In this document: positions 33,609 to 46,800 of the stretch, in pieces
Layout of the letters: every line of letters begins with the position of its first letter
Position numbering within the stretch: the first letter of the stretch is position 1
NCBI GenBank assembly: GCA_019059635.1
Contig: JAGVRJ010000001.1
Location: 2,480,001 to 2,544,000 of the forward strand
Length of the DNA: 64,000 nucleotides
Source of the DNA: Proales similis
Lineage: Eukaryota; Rotifera; Eurotatoria; Ploima; Proalidae
Direction: 5' to 3'
Program-made: the position numbers and the translations under genes
The notes under the pieces: model-generated
Told to the model about the DNA's origin: nothing
Database searches by the model: none
The model's input: only the letters and a program-made list of their open reading frames with translations

Positions 33609-34370
33609 ATGAGGGTTGAATCACTGACAACCTTGCTGATTGTTGCAAGTCTTACTACCCTATCGAACACTGCCTCGCGTGACTACTACCAAGTACTCGG
33701 TGTGCCCAAGGATGCCAGCAAAGCGCAAATTAAAAAAGCATTCCGAAATCTGGCTCTCAAATACCACCCGGACAAAGTGAAGAATCCTGACAAGAAAACG
33801 GAAGAAAAATTCAGAGAGATAGTAACAGGTAAATGAAAACCAGGATAATCGATCTTTTGACAGATAATTGATTTGAAACTCCTTTTTAACAGCTTACGAG
33901 ACACTGTCAGATTCAGACAAGCGCGAAGCTTATGACGCTCACGGACACGCCGCATTCGATAAAAGCGGAAATCAGCATGCCAACCAAGGCCCTGGTTTTG
34001 ATTTCAACGAATTTTTTAAGCATTTCGATGCCGCTTTCAAAGGCCATCATCATGGCCAAGGAAAAAGGAAAGCGGATGGTCACAAATTCGGATTCAACTT
34101 TGACGATTTGTTCGAAGATATTATTGGTGAAGGGCTGTTTGGTGACCGCGCAGGTGGCGGAGCATTGTTCGGAGGAGTAGATTTCAGTTCAATTCATGAC
34201 ATGCTCGGAGGGTCTTTCTTTTCCGAAAGTAAGAAATTTTTTGCATGAAAAGTTGCATGAGCAGTTCCTTATCTCAAGTTAAAGTTAACATGAACCAGGG
34301 CGGCCAGAATTGTCGCGTAGTCAAGCGACGACAAGGCAATACAATAATTCAACACACAGAGTGCCACTAG
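33609..34370 (+). CDS. DNAJB9: ER-resident DnaJ co-chaperone, DNAJB9/ERdj4
   Basis: An ER-luminal J-protein that assists BiP in folding and ERAD. Exons 33609-33828, 33893-34228 and 34285-34370 close in phase to 213 residues (human DNAJB9 223). A signal peptide ([23 protein letters not shown]) precedes the J domain ([23 protein letters not shown] in [11 protein letters not shown]). The Gly/Phe/His-rich middle contains [19 protein letters not shown]. The C-terminal exon reads [20 protein letters not shown], matching the DNAJB9-specific CRTVTQRRGN-type tail with its two cysteines. Confidence 0.92.
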
Positions 34371-37300
34371 AACCTCTAACGCGACTTTTATGGAGTGGAC
34401 CAAAGCAGCTAAATGAAATATTCTCTTTATCGCTATTCTGTATTGTATTGTTTTTATTGGCTTGGTGTATTATAGACCGGCAAGCTCGGTCGGTTTTTAT
34501 GTTCCTGTAAGCAAATAAACAAGTAAACCATGGTCGTAGGCCGCTAATGGCTCTGGGCTTTGCTCTCATTACTCAATCGGATTGATTTCAGCTCGAGCGA
34601 TTCGGAAGTCAATTAAGAGCCAACCATGCGAGAATGGCGTCGAATGAGCAAATAGAGCGCGGGTTGCTCAAATATTTGCTGGCGCGAATCAGCTAACAAG
34701 CAGAAAATGATTCAAATGTAACTGAAAAAACGGTCACCGTCTACTGGCCTGGCTTTTCAGGTATTAGCTGAATCGATCGCTTCCTGACCACCCGCAAAAT
34801 TTGCTCGGCTGCTTCTCTGATTTAAAGTGGCTTTTTACGCTTGTTTGATATAATTTTTAATCGCCACGACCAGACGCCAACCAGCTTAACCCGGCGGCCA
34901 CCTTAATATCTATGTCCGAATGAATGAGCGAATAAGTAATGCAATTCATCCTCTCCTCTTTTTCATCTTTTTTCTCTCTTTTTGTTCAAAAACCGATTAA
35001 CAAAAGCACTTTTAATTAAAAAGGGAACGTCCCGCTCACTCACTCGCCTGCAGAGACACATTGGCGCACACGAGCGAGCATACACACACACTGCAGCACA
35101 CATAAGCGATTAAAAGAAGCAGAATGAGACTTAAATGAAGAGGCGAATGATGAAGCGCTTGCTCGAGCGTTCAATTGAAAGAGCCAGTTGCGGGGCCAAT
35201 TCGCTTTTTTCCTCTAATGAGCGTCCTGGCACGCAATTATATAAAATTATTTAATTTCGAATTAATTGTCAAATCAATGTGGAAAAGTTGATCCACTAAC
35301 GAGCGAGTGAGGCAGCACGAGCCGTTTGTTTCGGCCTAACAATGCTCTAGTCGACTTAACTTTTTGCAATTTGCATTTGGCGCACACGCTCGACTCTACT
35401 CATCGCATCGGGATAATCTGAGCCAACGGAGCGTTGCAGTGACGAGCATCGAGAGTAGTGTTTAAAGGCACTGGCCAACATTGCAGCTCACAGCCCCATA
35501 TTTGCCATTATCCTCTCATTCAGACCGTTGTCGAGTGCCAATCAATGTTGTTTAAATTGTTTCTTCAGGCACTTGCGTTCTTTCACATTCCGTGTTTGCT
35601 GCCCCCTAAACGTTTGCTAATTGAATGCAAATAGATTCTTCGTCTCGACTGTCTATGCGAGCTGTTGGTCTGTTTGGCGATATGCGCCTCTCTTTCTTTA
35701 TTTTTCCTCGTTTCCCTCCAAGCTCCAAGCACAACTCAGCTGTCTTCTCATAACCACTGCCGATTCACAGCCGCAAAACTTTTCGTCTCACAGACGTCAG
35801 CATGTTGTTTATCTACGCGCATTTCCTCATCCTGCTCAATTAGATCGACTAATTTAAACTAGTCCAGCTCTGAATTGTAAGCTAATCAGCTTGTCTGCGT
35901 CGGACAGCGATTAGAGACCATTTATTCTCTGCCGATACGGCGCCGGAAGCACAATAGCCATTCGTTGGGCCACTTCAGGAGCCAACCCTACCCTTTCAAA
36001 GTCCGAAAATACTTTACGGTCAGTTTGAATTTGGCGACGTTCTATTTCATTTGATTCTATGCCGAAGAGAATATGCGACTAGCCCTACATTCATTCTGGT
36101 TGTAGTTTTTGGGCGTGACAATTTATGGGCTTGGCGTCGATTTCAGCAGGCCGGCGATGTTATCCTTTGATTTTTCCTTGAAAGGCGATAAGCGATCAAG
36201 AAAAGTGAATATTTGACTCGAATGAGATCGTCTTTCAAGATGAGATTAGACACTTTTGATTTGATCATTAATGGCTTTCAGGCAAGTGTGCGTTCGAAAT
36301 TACTTTCAGCTAATTAGACGATCGCGCCAATGAGGAAAAAGGCGAGCAGTGAAGCAAGCAGCTGACGAGGCGTTGATGCTCAAAAGAAAGTGCTTGTCAG
36401 GGTCGAGTCTTCCGCCTGGAGTTAACCTCAGGTAGTAGAGTGGACACGCAGCAGGCACGCTTGCTTTTAATCCGATGCTGATTGAAGCGGCGACGCACCG
36501 ATTAAAGTGAGAATTCTAATTTATGTTCTACGCCTCAAGGGGAATAGGAAGGACGCACAGGCAACAGCAGTAGTAGCGGCAACGGCTAATTGCAGTCATA
36601 ACCGACGCTCATGTTCTGACACAAACGGGCACGCGGGCTTCTAATTCGATCTCGGGTAGCAGCTGCCTGTTGAGCTAATCGCTATTTAATGGCTAACTCA
36701 GTTTGAGCGTCTGTCCTTTGGGCCCGTTCGCTACGCTTTTTTGTCTTGCTTGTCATTGTCTGTCGATTCGAGGCGTCTAATGCAGACCACTTTGGGGCCA
36801 AGTTAATTTGTTCACGCCTCGATTGTTTTCAATTCAAAGCCATTTGGCTTTTGCTCACCAACGTTGATTAACAGGGCAAGCCTAACAATAGTCATAAGTT
36901 TTATTACACTGCTCGTGCTTGCTTTAGGCCGCCCACTCGCGTCAATCTGCACACACAAACACGTGTATACGTGCGCAACTTTAAAAGTCCGATCGAAACG
37001 GGCGCGGAGTGCGCCTATGCGAATGTGTCTTAGCGAAACGAGAATCGGACCCAAAACGGCTTAGAACTAATCTCGGCTCTGGCCCCTTAGCACTAACATC
37101 ATCAAATAGGTGTGTTCATGTTTGTGCTTTTTGTGCGTTTATATGCTCGAATGTGTGTTGTCTACGAGGACAAGGATTTGTTTTGGCAAGAGATGAAGAA
37201 AAAGAGTGACAGTTTGTAAACTGCCAGTGTAAATAAGCGAGATTAGGAGGGCGACCGACATAGCCTGCAATAAAGAAATTCAATTTCTCGTGTTTTGTTT

Positions 37301-39940
37301 CCAACGCCAAAGAGATTAACACCTTCTATAGTCGGCCTTATATTAATCAATCGAGAGAAAATGGCCGTAAATGAGTTTGGTAAACAGAAATAATTTAGGC
37401 GTTGAAATGTTCATTTGCGAGCGAACGCTGCACACAGATCAGAATAAGTCGATGTTGTTCAGCGGACAGCGCTACCGTCAGTTTTTATTCGGCCAACGTG
37501 ATCTCACTCAAGTAGGCTTTCTTTATCGCCACTGTTGGTTCGCTCTATCGTTCATATTTGTACATTACTTGAGAGGCAGATAAATCACGGTCGAGTTGAG
37601 TCGAGAGGCCGATGACGGTCATAATTCAGTTTCACGTATTTTTTTTCTTTTGCTGGGCTTACTATTGCTCACTTATTTTTTCTTCATCGGGCCTGGCTAT
37701 CGAGATTTATTACCTTTCACCATGCAAATTGAGCGGCCGTGATAACAACAAACATTCAGCTGGCCAAGTCGCTGCCGTGTGCCAATAGATAAATTTGGAC
37801 GAATCAAATTAATTAGAAATGTATCAATTGGCGCTTATCAAGACGCTCTTTTAAAAACAAGCTAGAGAGCCGACACGCACGTGGCCGAGTGGGGAGCCTC
37901 GGGCGCTTCCAACCAGCTCCTTCATCAGTTGGCTGCTCAAATGAACCTCAAGTTCTAAGGATCTAATTCCGACGTGCTCTGGAGATTTGCGAAGACGACG
38001 CTGGTGTGGGCCAGCTCAGTCGATACCTAATTTGGGTCTAGAGGCCGAGCAGCTTCGAGCATTCAATTTCGCATCAGCATCAGGAAGCAATAGCCCCGCA
38101 TTTCATTTTCGTCAGGTCAGTTCGAGCGGAATTAAGTATTGAGCGAGTAGGGCGGCCAGCATTCTATTAGATTTACATGAAATGACTTTCTCAGGCAGCA
38201 CGAACTTTCAATTGCATGCTCACTGAGCGTGGAGTAGAATGCGACGGAAGAGATTAGCGCGGCCGCCTCTATGATGTAAACGGCATGCAGCGCTGTTGGC
38301 TCAGTGGCGGCGGCGGTGGCGGCGATGGCTGGAATTAATTATTAATATTGGGAATTGGCCGAGTTTGGTTCGAGCAAATGAATAGTCAACTGAGAACAAA
38401 TATTTAAAGTTCATCTCAAATGGCCAGCCGCGCGAAGAAGCGCCTTGCAGCACCAAGTCAAGCAGCCAGGGGGCGTCCATGTACAATTTTAATTAATTTC
38501 CATGATCACATCACCTGTTTGCACAAATAATTAAAGCGCTCGTTAACTTGCTTGTTCACGTGAGTTTGGCATTTAACACTAAAAATGACCGCAAGATGAG
38601 AAGGAGATGGTAGCCAGTGAACGGGGTTGCGTGCGAATCAAGCATTGATCTGGTTGTCGTTATCGTCGTCGGTCCTGTTTGGCTCGCTTTGTTTATTCAG
38701 CAGCTGCTAATGTTATTTAGATGCTGCATAGAAATTGTATGTCCGATGAAGCCAAGCTATGGTCTGCACAAGCCATTTTATTCGGTTACGCGCGTGTGAG
38801 CTCTCATTTTAGCCCATCATCGCCGTATTTCACGCTCATAAATCAAATTGCTATGAGTTGAGAGTTGCGCAAATGGCTGCCACTGCAGCTATTTAGAGCT
38901 AAACCCTTTTTGGCCGATGCCCTGCAAGTGCGTGATGATAAGCAAGTGAGCAGAGTTAGGTTCAGATCATTCAGACCCAACGTCCAAACAATTAATCATC
39001 AAACCTTGCAAGGCGCCAAGTGGCCCACTCTACTCTCTTCATTACCCTCTGTTTCGTATTTAAGACCTTTGCCAGTCTTTTGCTCACTTGCTACTTGCTT
39101 AAGCAGCCGCCGGGCTCACGCGCCTTTTCCCATTGACGATGGAAATAGTTCCTTGTTCTGTGTGAAAGTCGATTCTCACCTGGAAGCAAGATGGTCGACT
39201 TGTACTCTCCCGCTTCTTATCCAAGCTTTAATCTGCCTGATTCACGAGAGCGCAATTCTCTCGGCGAACCAGGTGCACTAATGAGTTACATACGCTCCAG
39301 CTGCCTCGCACACACAAGTGCCACTCTTGCAACAACCTTCCTGATTGCATTTGGATTTGAATGATTTATTCAATGAGGCTTTCACCTGCAAAGCCTCGGG
39401 CAGCTCACCCTTATATTCGATTCAATTAGAGCAGTATGTGAATGTGCACACGCCTTAAATGGCGGAAGCTTCTCCGCTGATAACAGACGCACTCAATCGG
39501 GCCCATGCGTTTGGCCTCACGTCAGCCTTATTTCTATATACTATGCGCGTTATAACTAGATATTGATAGGCAAAAATTTTATCAGCATAGATGGAGGGCT
39601 GCCATTCCTCTTTGTGCGATGTTCTGCTTTTTATGCGCTTCTCTTCTCTTTTTCTTGCCCGGGCAGTTATTTTGCTTTAATCATTCGAGATGGGTGGCTT
39701 TCGGACTTAGGCAAAAGCTCGGCGAGACTTATTTTGATTTTGTTAGTCCACTCTCTAATTAGCACGTTGAGTCGGCCGGAAATAAGGAAACACAAGCGTC
39801 GAAGTGTGCTCCCTATCCAAGCGTTGTCTATTTTCCCCATCGACTCGGCCTCTTGTGTAATCGGATGCGCTTGTTTGGTCTTTATATCCCACTTGCGAGC
39901 GCAAGAGCCTTGCTCAACTTTTCTTCAAGTTTCCTTCCTA
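34371..39940. other. Gene-poor interval, possibly regulatory
   Basis: About 5.6 kb without a supported coding exon. Open frames (for example 38865-39281 and 39563-39958 plus) have no ATG or no domain, and their translations look random. Sequence composition varies between GC-rich blocks (36.5-38.5 kb) and AT-rich blocks. In a genome with otherwise short spacers, this length suggests cis-regulatory DNA or long 5' introns, for example of the Ig gene downstream. Confidence 0.5.
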
Positions 39941-39951
39941 ACTTTGTTTGG

Positions 39952-39990
39952 TATATAAAATGACGATGAAGCTGTTGATGCTCAGTTTAC
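39952..39990 (+). promoter_or_regulatory. TATA box plus initiator core promoter
   Basis: TATATAAA at 39952-39959 is followed by TCAGTT at 39982-39987, an arthropod-type initiator with its A at 39984. The spacing from the first T of the TATA box to that A is 32 nt, the canonical distance. It would start a plus-strand transcript. The nearest product is either the 22-codon frame at 40036 or the Ig gene at 41548 through a 5' exon. Confidence 0.6.
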
Positions 39991-40035
39991 ACAGGCTCTC
40001 CAACATAAACTCTAAACAACTTTTATTAAGAAACA

Positions 40036-40104
40036 ATGAGCTGCACAACACAAGCATTCGCCAAACTATGTTATTCTAAACGCCTGCTGCATGCCTTTAT
40101 TTAA
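40036..40104 (+). CDS. Possible 22-residue small ORF after a TATA/Inr promoter
   Basis: ATG 40036 in context AACAATGAG opens MSCTTQAFAKLCYSKRLLHAF and stops after 22 codons. It is the first ATG after the predicted start site at 39984, and an AATAAA occurs at 40365-40370. It may be a small peptide gene, a leader exon with an upstream ORF, or chance. No family is recognised. Confidence 0.25.
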   Translation: MSCTTQAFAKLCYSKRLLHAFI

Positions 40105-40109
40105 TTTAT

Positions 40110-41547
40110 CAAGTTATGTTTCAGGCCTTTGTATTGTGGTTTAGGTAGTATTGGGTTAACTCGCAGAAGGCCAGACTGCCAACGAATAGAGAAGAAATCA
40201 AGGCTCACTAATGAGCCTTCTTCCTTCTTATCTGGTCTATTATCGCCTGATTAATTCATGCACGTTCGGCCGAATTTAGGCGGATCTCTCTGCTGCCTGG
40301 CTTCTGTTCTTCGCCCTTGTAAAAGGACATGCAGGCGTGCTCATGTCTATTTGACTCTGTGCTCAATAAATTTTCGATCAGAAACGCTTCATTTGGTACC
40401 AACTGTTCGACAAATGCAACTTTTCAGCTCATCTAATCGCTGTGGCTAGCCCGCTCCAATGTAGGATCTGACGGCCACTCTATCTTTGCATATAAATTAA
40501 TTGCCCGCCTCTGGGGCGATGGCGCATTCGTGCCCCAGCTTTCCTATGAATCTGCTTTTTCAATTCATCTTGACTTCATCTTCACTTTATCGTCGTCATC
40601 ATTTCCATTTTATTTAAGCTACTAATCCGGTCTGAAAAGCTAGAAAATTAGAATCATGAGCTCTGCTAGTCAATACTAGCTCGTCATTAGTTCTTCAGCC
40701 GCCTCGTTTTTCACTGCGGTTTCGCCTTTTACCTGAAAGAACATGAAATTAGGATCGCTTCTTACTGGAAGCAAATTATTCGCCTAATTCTTTCAATCCG
40801 AATATTTGCCGGTAACCAAAAGCGAACGAGCCGGAAGCTTGTCATCTAATTCACGCCAACGAGCGCTTAAGAGGTCGCGCTTGATTCGGTAGACTCTCGC
40901 ATCCGATCATCGTATTAAGCCCTTGAAATGCCAAATTAGACGCCCGCAAGCTGGCTAAAGTCGCAATCCAATGCAAATTCAAGTGCTGGTCGAGGCCAAA
41001 ATTACATAAGCTTGAATATAAGCAAGACGACGGGATGCGCTCGCATTTTATATTGCACGGCCCATTCAAACAATCCAAAGTTCATGACTGAATGGTGAAT
41101 CGAGGGCACTTGAACTTAGGCGCCGTAAATGCGAAGCGTCTCTATCAGCCAGTCCTCCTTATATCTATCTATCTATGTGTTTGAAGAACGCGCTTCGAAT
41201 TAATGAGCTTGTGAGAGCTTGTGCTTTGTCTAGCTCGGCGGTGGCAGTAGCCGCTTGCTGGCAATAAATCGGTCGCCACTGCTGCAATAACATTTGATTT
41301 TATCAATGCGGCTAGTTGGCGATCTAGGCCAAGTAAACAAACTGAAAATGTTTTTTCTTCTTTTCACCCATTCTTTCGCCTTCTCTGTGTGTCTCTCTTT
41401 TTCTCTCTCTTTGCATTTTAAGCTTTCTTGAATTTTTCTGTCACCTCACTGCCAGCTACTGTCCCCAAAACGCGTCTCTAACTACGCGCAGGCGTTCGTA
41501 TGTTTAGACAAGTGACAATTATGAGCGAATAAGATATCTTGAGCAAA
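40110..41547. other. Non-coding stretch upstream of the Ig gene
   Basis: No exon is supported. An ATCTATCTATCTATC microsatellite lies at about 41161-41176 and a pyrimidine-rich tract at about 41340-41415. It likely forms the promoter or a first intron of the Ig-domain gene. Confidence 0.4.
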
Positions 41548-42820
41548 ATGGATCACAATACCATCTGCCGTTTATTTCTACCTCTTCTTATTTTTTTGGG
41601 TAAATATCAGTCTTTAAAAGTCTGATGAAAATAAATTGAGAAATCCCTTCAAGGCTGTTCGTTCGCCTATGATTCGGCGTATGCACTCAGAAATCGGCAG
41701 TTTATTCATCATCGTGATGCACCAGATACTGATTTATTGCAACCGATAAAAGAAACTTTTATCAACCAATCGAGCAATTTGTTTATCCTGGCCAAATATG
41801 GACAAACCGTCAGCCTTCCGTGTGTGGTGTTTCACCTCAAAGATGGCCGCAAATCGAATGTAACTTAATCACCTCTTTTTTCTCCATAATACTGTCATTT
41901 GAAATGAATAATCAAAATATGATTTAGGTTCATGTGATCTGGCACAAACTTGCCGATAATAAGCGGCCGCTTGTTCTGAGTGTCGGCCAGAAACAGCTTA
42001 ATCAAGACTTGCGCTATAGAGTTCGTAGTAAAGATTTACTAGAGGAAATTAGACAAAATACCAAAAACAGTGAGCAGCAGCATTACCTAACACCTCCCAC
42101 CGATTTATACGCTATAAACAACTGGGAGTTTGAGATAAGAAAACTGACTTACGAGGACGGCGGAGATTATCAATGTCTATTGCCTCTCGTCAAGCCGGTC
42201 AGCACAAATATTACTCTACAAGTTATTCGTAAGTAGCCATCCTCTAGAAGCCAAAGAAAGTAGTTGATCCGATCTTGGGTTGTTTTAAGCTGATTTGGTA
42301 ATCGAGCCCCAGGGTGGCAATTTTAAAATAAACGATGAAATCGAAATTCACTGCCATGCGACCCTGAAGGCCGAGCATCAGCACCAAAGTGGCAAACTTA
42401 ACGAACGAGACCAGCGGCCAAACATTTACTGGTACAAAGATAATGAACCCATAAGAGCAAGCCGATCAACTCGAAAAAGACAGCACAATGCGAACGAAAG
42501 CAGTGGACGAGTTCATGTTCGAACCTATAGGCAAGACAACACTCTTCACAGCGTACTTCGAATTTCCAACGCCGAGTTCGACGATTCAGGCAAATACAGA
42601 TGTATCTACGACAATGTTCAAGAACAGGTTGCAGTCAAAGTAGTTTACGACTGTAAGTATTCACTTCTCAATGCGGCCAGCTGATCATTCTTTCTAATTT
42701 TTGTTTGGAGTAGATTACGAGTACAAAAAGCTCACAAATTCGGCGATCCCAAAAGACGCAAGAGTATTGAGAACGAGCGCGCTTCTGGCTGTCTGCCTTA
42801 TGCTCGTATGGCTTCGTTGA
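41548..42820 (+). CDS. Dpr/zig-8-like two-Ig cell-surface protein
   Basis: Exons 41548-41599, 41654-41859, 41928-42228, 42290-42652 and 42714-42820 close in phase to 342 residues. A signal peptide (MDHNTICRLFLPLLIFLG) is followed by Ig domain 1 (YGQTVSLPCVVF; VHVIWHKL; LTYEDGGDYQCLL) and Ig domain 2 (NDEIEIHCHA; NIYWYKDNEP; DDSGKYRCIYDN). The C-terminus is hydrophobic (SALLAVCLMLVWLR) with no cytoplasmic tail, as expected for GPI anchoring. The layout and the W-x-K-L / LSVGQ...RY segment resemble Dpr and zig-8 neuronal recognition proteins of protostomes. Lachesin or DIP relatives are alternatives, but those have three Ig domains. Confidence 0.8.
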
Positions 42821-43316
42821 GCAAGCCAGTCTTTGAAAAATTTTATTTTCGCTATGAACGCCATGACGACAGTAATATTGAACCCGCTTTGAACTGAGGT
42901 CAACATCATATTTTGCTTCTTTGCTAAATGTTTTCTTTTCAGTCCGAGTTTTTCTCTTTTTTTTCTGTATCAGTCTGTATGGGTTTTACGCCTCTTTAAC
43001 GCATTTGCCACTTGTGTCGACCCGCTTTCTCTTTTTCTTTTCAGCTACTCTTCTTCTTCTGATTTAAAGCAAAATAAATTTTAAAAACTTGATTAATTAT
43101 TTCAAGTTAGACTAGTTTAATAGCACTATGCAGTCGTTGGCAACGAAAATTATTCCAAGGCAGTAAAAGAAGCCAGTTCGGTCTTTTTCTTTACGTTCTT
43201 GAGCTGAGCTGAATAATTCAGGTTGCTAGTAGTTACCTACAACAAACGATCACTCATTTAAGCAGAACCTAACTGTGTTATTTGGTAGAATAACGAACCG
43301 TTAGAAATTTTGAAAA
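42821..43316. other. Intergenic region
   Basis: This contains the 3' untranslated region of the Ig gene (AATAAA near 43073) and the promoter of the next small gene. No coding exon is seen. Confidence 0.5.
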
Positions 43317-43740
43317 ATGCAATCAATCAAGAGTGGAATTTACAACAGCTATCGATACGTGGTGGATTCAACATGGGAATTCAGCAGGGACACTTACAAT
43401 GACGTCGGCGTAATGCTGGGCGAAGTGACGCGTAAGTTCCGTGTGCAAATCCGCCTGTTGAAATTTTGAACCTGAACTACGATTAATTTAAGGCGATACT
43501 GTCGATGCGATTTGGGATATATCCACAAATAGCTGGACAAAAACTACGGAAGCTAATTCAGGAGATTGTACCATTGATCCAACTGAAGATCTTCAGAGAG
43601 ATCGACAAGAGAGCCTGGACGAGAATCAGAAAGTTCAAGTATTCTCCGTCAAAGCGGGCCTCGAGACCGACAAAGACCAAATTAAAATGGAAGAGCTGAC
43701 TACCTCTGACGAGCTTAAGGTGCAATCTTCACCCAAGTAG
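43317..43740 (+). CDS. Small amphipathic protein of unknown function
   Basis: Exons 43317-43431 and 43493-43740 join in phase 1 to 120 residues: MQSIKSGIYNSYRYVVDSTW, then GVMLGEVTRDTVDAIWDIST, then an acidic tail with DPTEDLQRDRQESLDENQK. No signal peptide or membrane span is evident. The first 55 residues could form amphipathic helices of the kind that bind lipid surfaces, but that is speculation. It ends 113 bp from the stop codon of the convergent NCBP1 gene. Confidence 0.6.
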
Positions 43741-43853
43741 ATAAAACTTGTTTAGATGGGCTCAGCCCGCAGATATGATTTGTTATTTCATGCGATAACA
43801 TTGAAGTCAGTTTTGAATTAGCAAAAAATCAATAAACCAACTCAGTGGATTCA

Positions 43854-46800
43854 TTATTTTTTAAGCGCCACGTATGAGTTGAATGTTTTGACTATCATTT
43901 GGTGGGTTACCCCTTGCAGGGCATGAGCTTGAAGCTCGTCAATGTGCGGCAAGATCTCTTCATGATGCTTGAATTCGATGGAAAAATTCGTTTAAGAAAT
44001 CTAGAATTGAAGTGTGTCACAGTGATTACCGCCAGTAACATGTCCTCGAGTCGTTCTTGCAGCCATTTCAAGCGGTTATGAGAATCAACCGTTGCATCAG
44101 GGTTTCTGTTCAAATAGTCAGCGATAATTTCGACCAGCCGACGAATAATCAAAAAAAACAGCTCCTTCTGCATATCTTTTAGCCTATTCAAAGTATCGAG
44201 CTTCTGCTCAATCTCTTCTTCGCTAACCTCATTGAGCTGGGGCAAACATTAGCTCTAATTTTGAGTTCAAATTCAATGCATTAAAATATGCTCACGTTTA
44301 GGCCTTCGTTCTCTAAGCTTGTCTTGTTAAACTTTTCATTCAGCTGATTGTAGTCCATTTGAACTTTGTCCACTTGCTTATTCATTCTGTTCACAGTCGA
44401 ATGAATCACTTCCCATACGAAGAAAGATGTCCAGTGCGGCTGCATTTCATCTGATAAGAGCCACTTGACTACGGAAGAGCACTCGACAATCTGAGTCTTG
44501 AGCATTTTATCGACAAGTACGATTAGCATCTTCATTTTAATTGTTTTAAATTTTCAGCCTCCCTGAAACATGTTATTTTAAAATTAGGTCCTCTTACTTG
44601 TTGGTGATTTTGCCAAACATCGAAAACAGATTTGAGAACGACCAGTTGAGATGCCTCGTTTTCGACCAGCAACTTGAATATCATGTGATATTTTGCAATA
44701 GCGGCAAAAGCATGACTAAATGATTTGCTTCCGAAGTAGAGCAATGTGCTAGTGAACACCTCAATCTTGAGCGGATTGAAAGTTTCATAGTCATTTTCTA
44801 TGATGGCTTGTTTCAAAAGTAAAATGGCAGGCAACATTTGAATGGATGCAAACCTGCTTTATTGAAATTGTCGGGAATATCACGTAGAGCAGCAAACACA
44901 TCCTCGGGTATGGCTCGCTCTCTAAAGAGCTCAAGCAGCTTATTGGCCACTGCTATACCTGGCAGCTCTGCTGCTTCTTCACTCACGTATTTGTAAGTTG
45001 GCTTTGGCTCGGTCGGAGCGAGCACTTTGAGTGATTCGGGCAAAAAGTCCATTACTCGTTGATGATAAGACAGACGCATGCAGCGAATGAATGTCTCCTT
45101 TAGAAACCTTCTTCTCGGAGAATCGTCGTCTTCTTTCAAACACTCTTGCCAGTCCTCCCAAGGCCATTTGTATTGAAAATTGCTCAGATGATAGGAGAAC
45201 CAGGCAGCAAAACGCTCTATACAACTCGTTTTCATGTGGTTTATTCGTTCAAACAGAAGTTCTGTCGCTTGAGCCAGCTTGTGAAAATCAATTAACTAAA
45301 ATGAATCTTCCATATCTTAGTGAGAAAGATATTTACCACTGGAGGCATTCGATCGGGCTGGAGTTTACACAACTCAAGAAGCAAAGATCCGTAGAAGAGT
45401 TCAAGATGCTTAGAGCGCGGCATGTTGAATAAATTTCCCATTATGACCTTGAAAGTAAATTGATAACGTGGTAAATTAAATGAAATGAGCATAATATTTC
45501 GAATGGTTCAAATGGCTTACTTCTACGATCATGTAATTAAGCGGGATGCGGTTTGTGAAATTCAGCTGAAGAAGCTTGCGAGCACATAGCTTTCGATCAA
45601 GGTAGTAAGTGTTGATCGCCGACTGAATTCTCTCTTCGACCAAGAAACGTTCGATGGCATGAGCACCAGGCAAAACGAACTCCTTTTTTATTTTTTTCAT
45701 TTGACTTAGCATCCAACCATAATTCTGGAAATGGAAATTTCTCCCTACCTCAGGCACATCAGTATAATCAAACATTCGAAAGATTATTTGAGGTAAAGGG
45801 TAAATTGTGTTTTCGTCAAAGCCCGGAGGGTTGACTGCTGGTAAGTCGTGAAGCTCCGATGTACTCAGTGTGTGCTCAAAGGCCGCATAAGGACGATCAA
45901 TTTGATTTTCTGTCCAATCGTGGTCCTCGAGTTTTTTAATTTGTACCCACATGCAGTCAAGATACTTTGATTGTAGCTTTAATAAGGGAAAGGACAAAAA
46001 GCAATGTTGAAAAGTAAAATCTACATCTTCTTGAGGATGCGGGTCGTCAACAGTCCAAATCTTCAGAATCGAAAGATGTTCTTTTTTACGTGCTCTAAAC
46101 AATTCTCTTTAACTGGGCAAACTCCGGATCGAACTGATTTAATAGCTTACTGGATATAAGTCTTGATATGAGAGAGCAAATCGTCAAATTCAGGCCCATG
46201 CTTCTCATACAAGGCTTTTCCATTCCAAGGTATTGAAGAGAGTACACAATAAACATAAAAGTCGGTTCGAACCTATTTCCCGATAGAAAGCGGTTGAATT
46301 AGACATTATCCTTGAGGCAATAGTTCGATTCAAGTTCAGCCGACTTACTTGGGAGCTGCCGCCTTCGTTGGCCAGATCAACAAACTTTTCGAACAATCGC
46401 ATCACAGACGTTGAAGTTAGCACTCTTACGTTGACCAAATCGGCAATGAATCGGATCTATGGAAAATCGGAAGTGAAGATTTTGCTGCGCAAAATTAGCC
46501 ATCAAACGCTTACCGTTGTGTGCACGTAGGAAAACTGGTTCTGTTTGAGGTAATCGCGCAAGCTGGTTGCCAGATTTTCAATTATCTTACAATTGATAAT
46601 AGTAAAAAGTAAAGGCGAACAACAAGCAACTGGTCACCAACTTTCTCAACAAGATCAGGATTTTTCAAGTTTAACAAGCCAATCAGAGTGGCGTAGACGC
46701 TGATCTTTTCCGGTATCTTGGTGGTGCACTCCATCAAGATGTTCATTATTTCATCTCGTTTATCCTGCAGACGTCCAAGAATGTAAGAGGCTACGGATTC

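Noticed and set aside
38865-39281. 138-codon plus-strand open frame
   Set aside because: It does not start with ATG and the translation shows no domain; judged chance in a GC-richer block.
39563-39958. 131-codon plus-strand open frame ending at the TATA box
   Set aside because: No ATG start and no recognisable domain; it overlaps the predicted core promoter.
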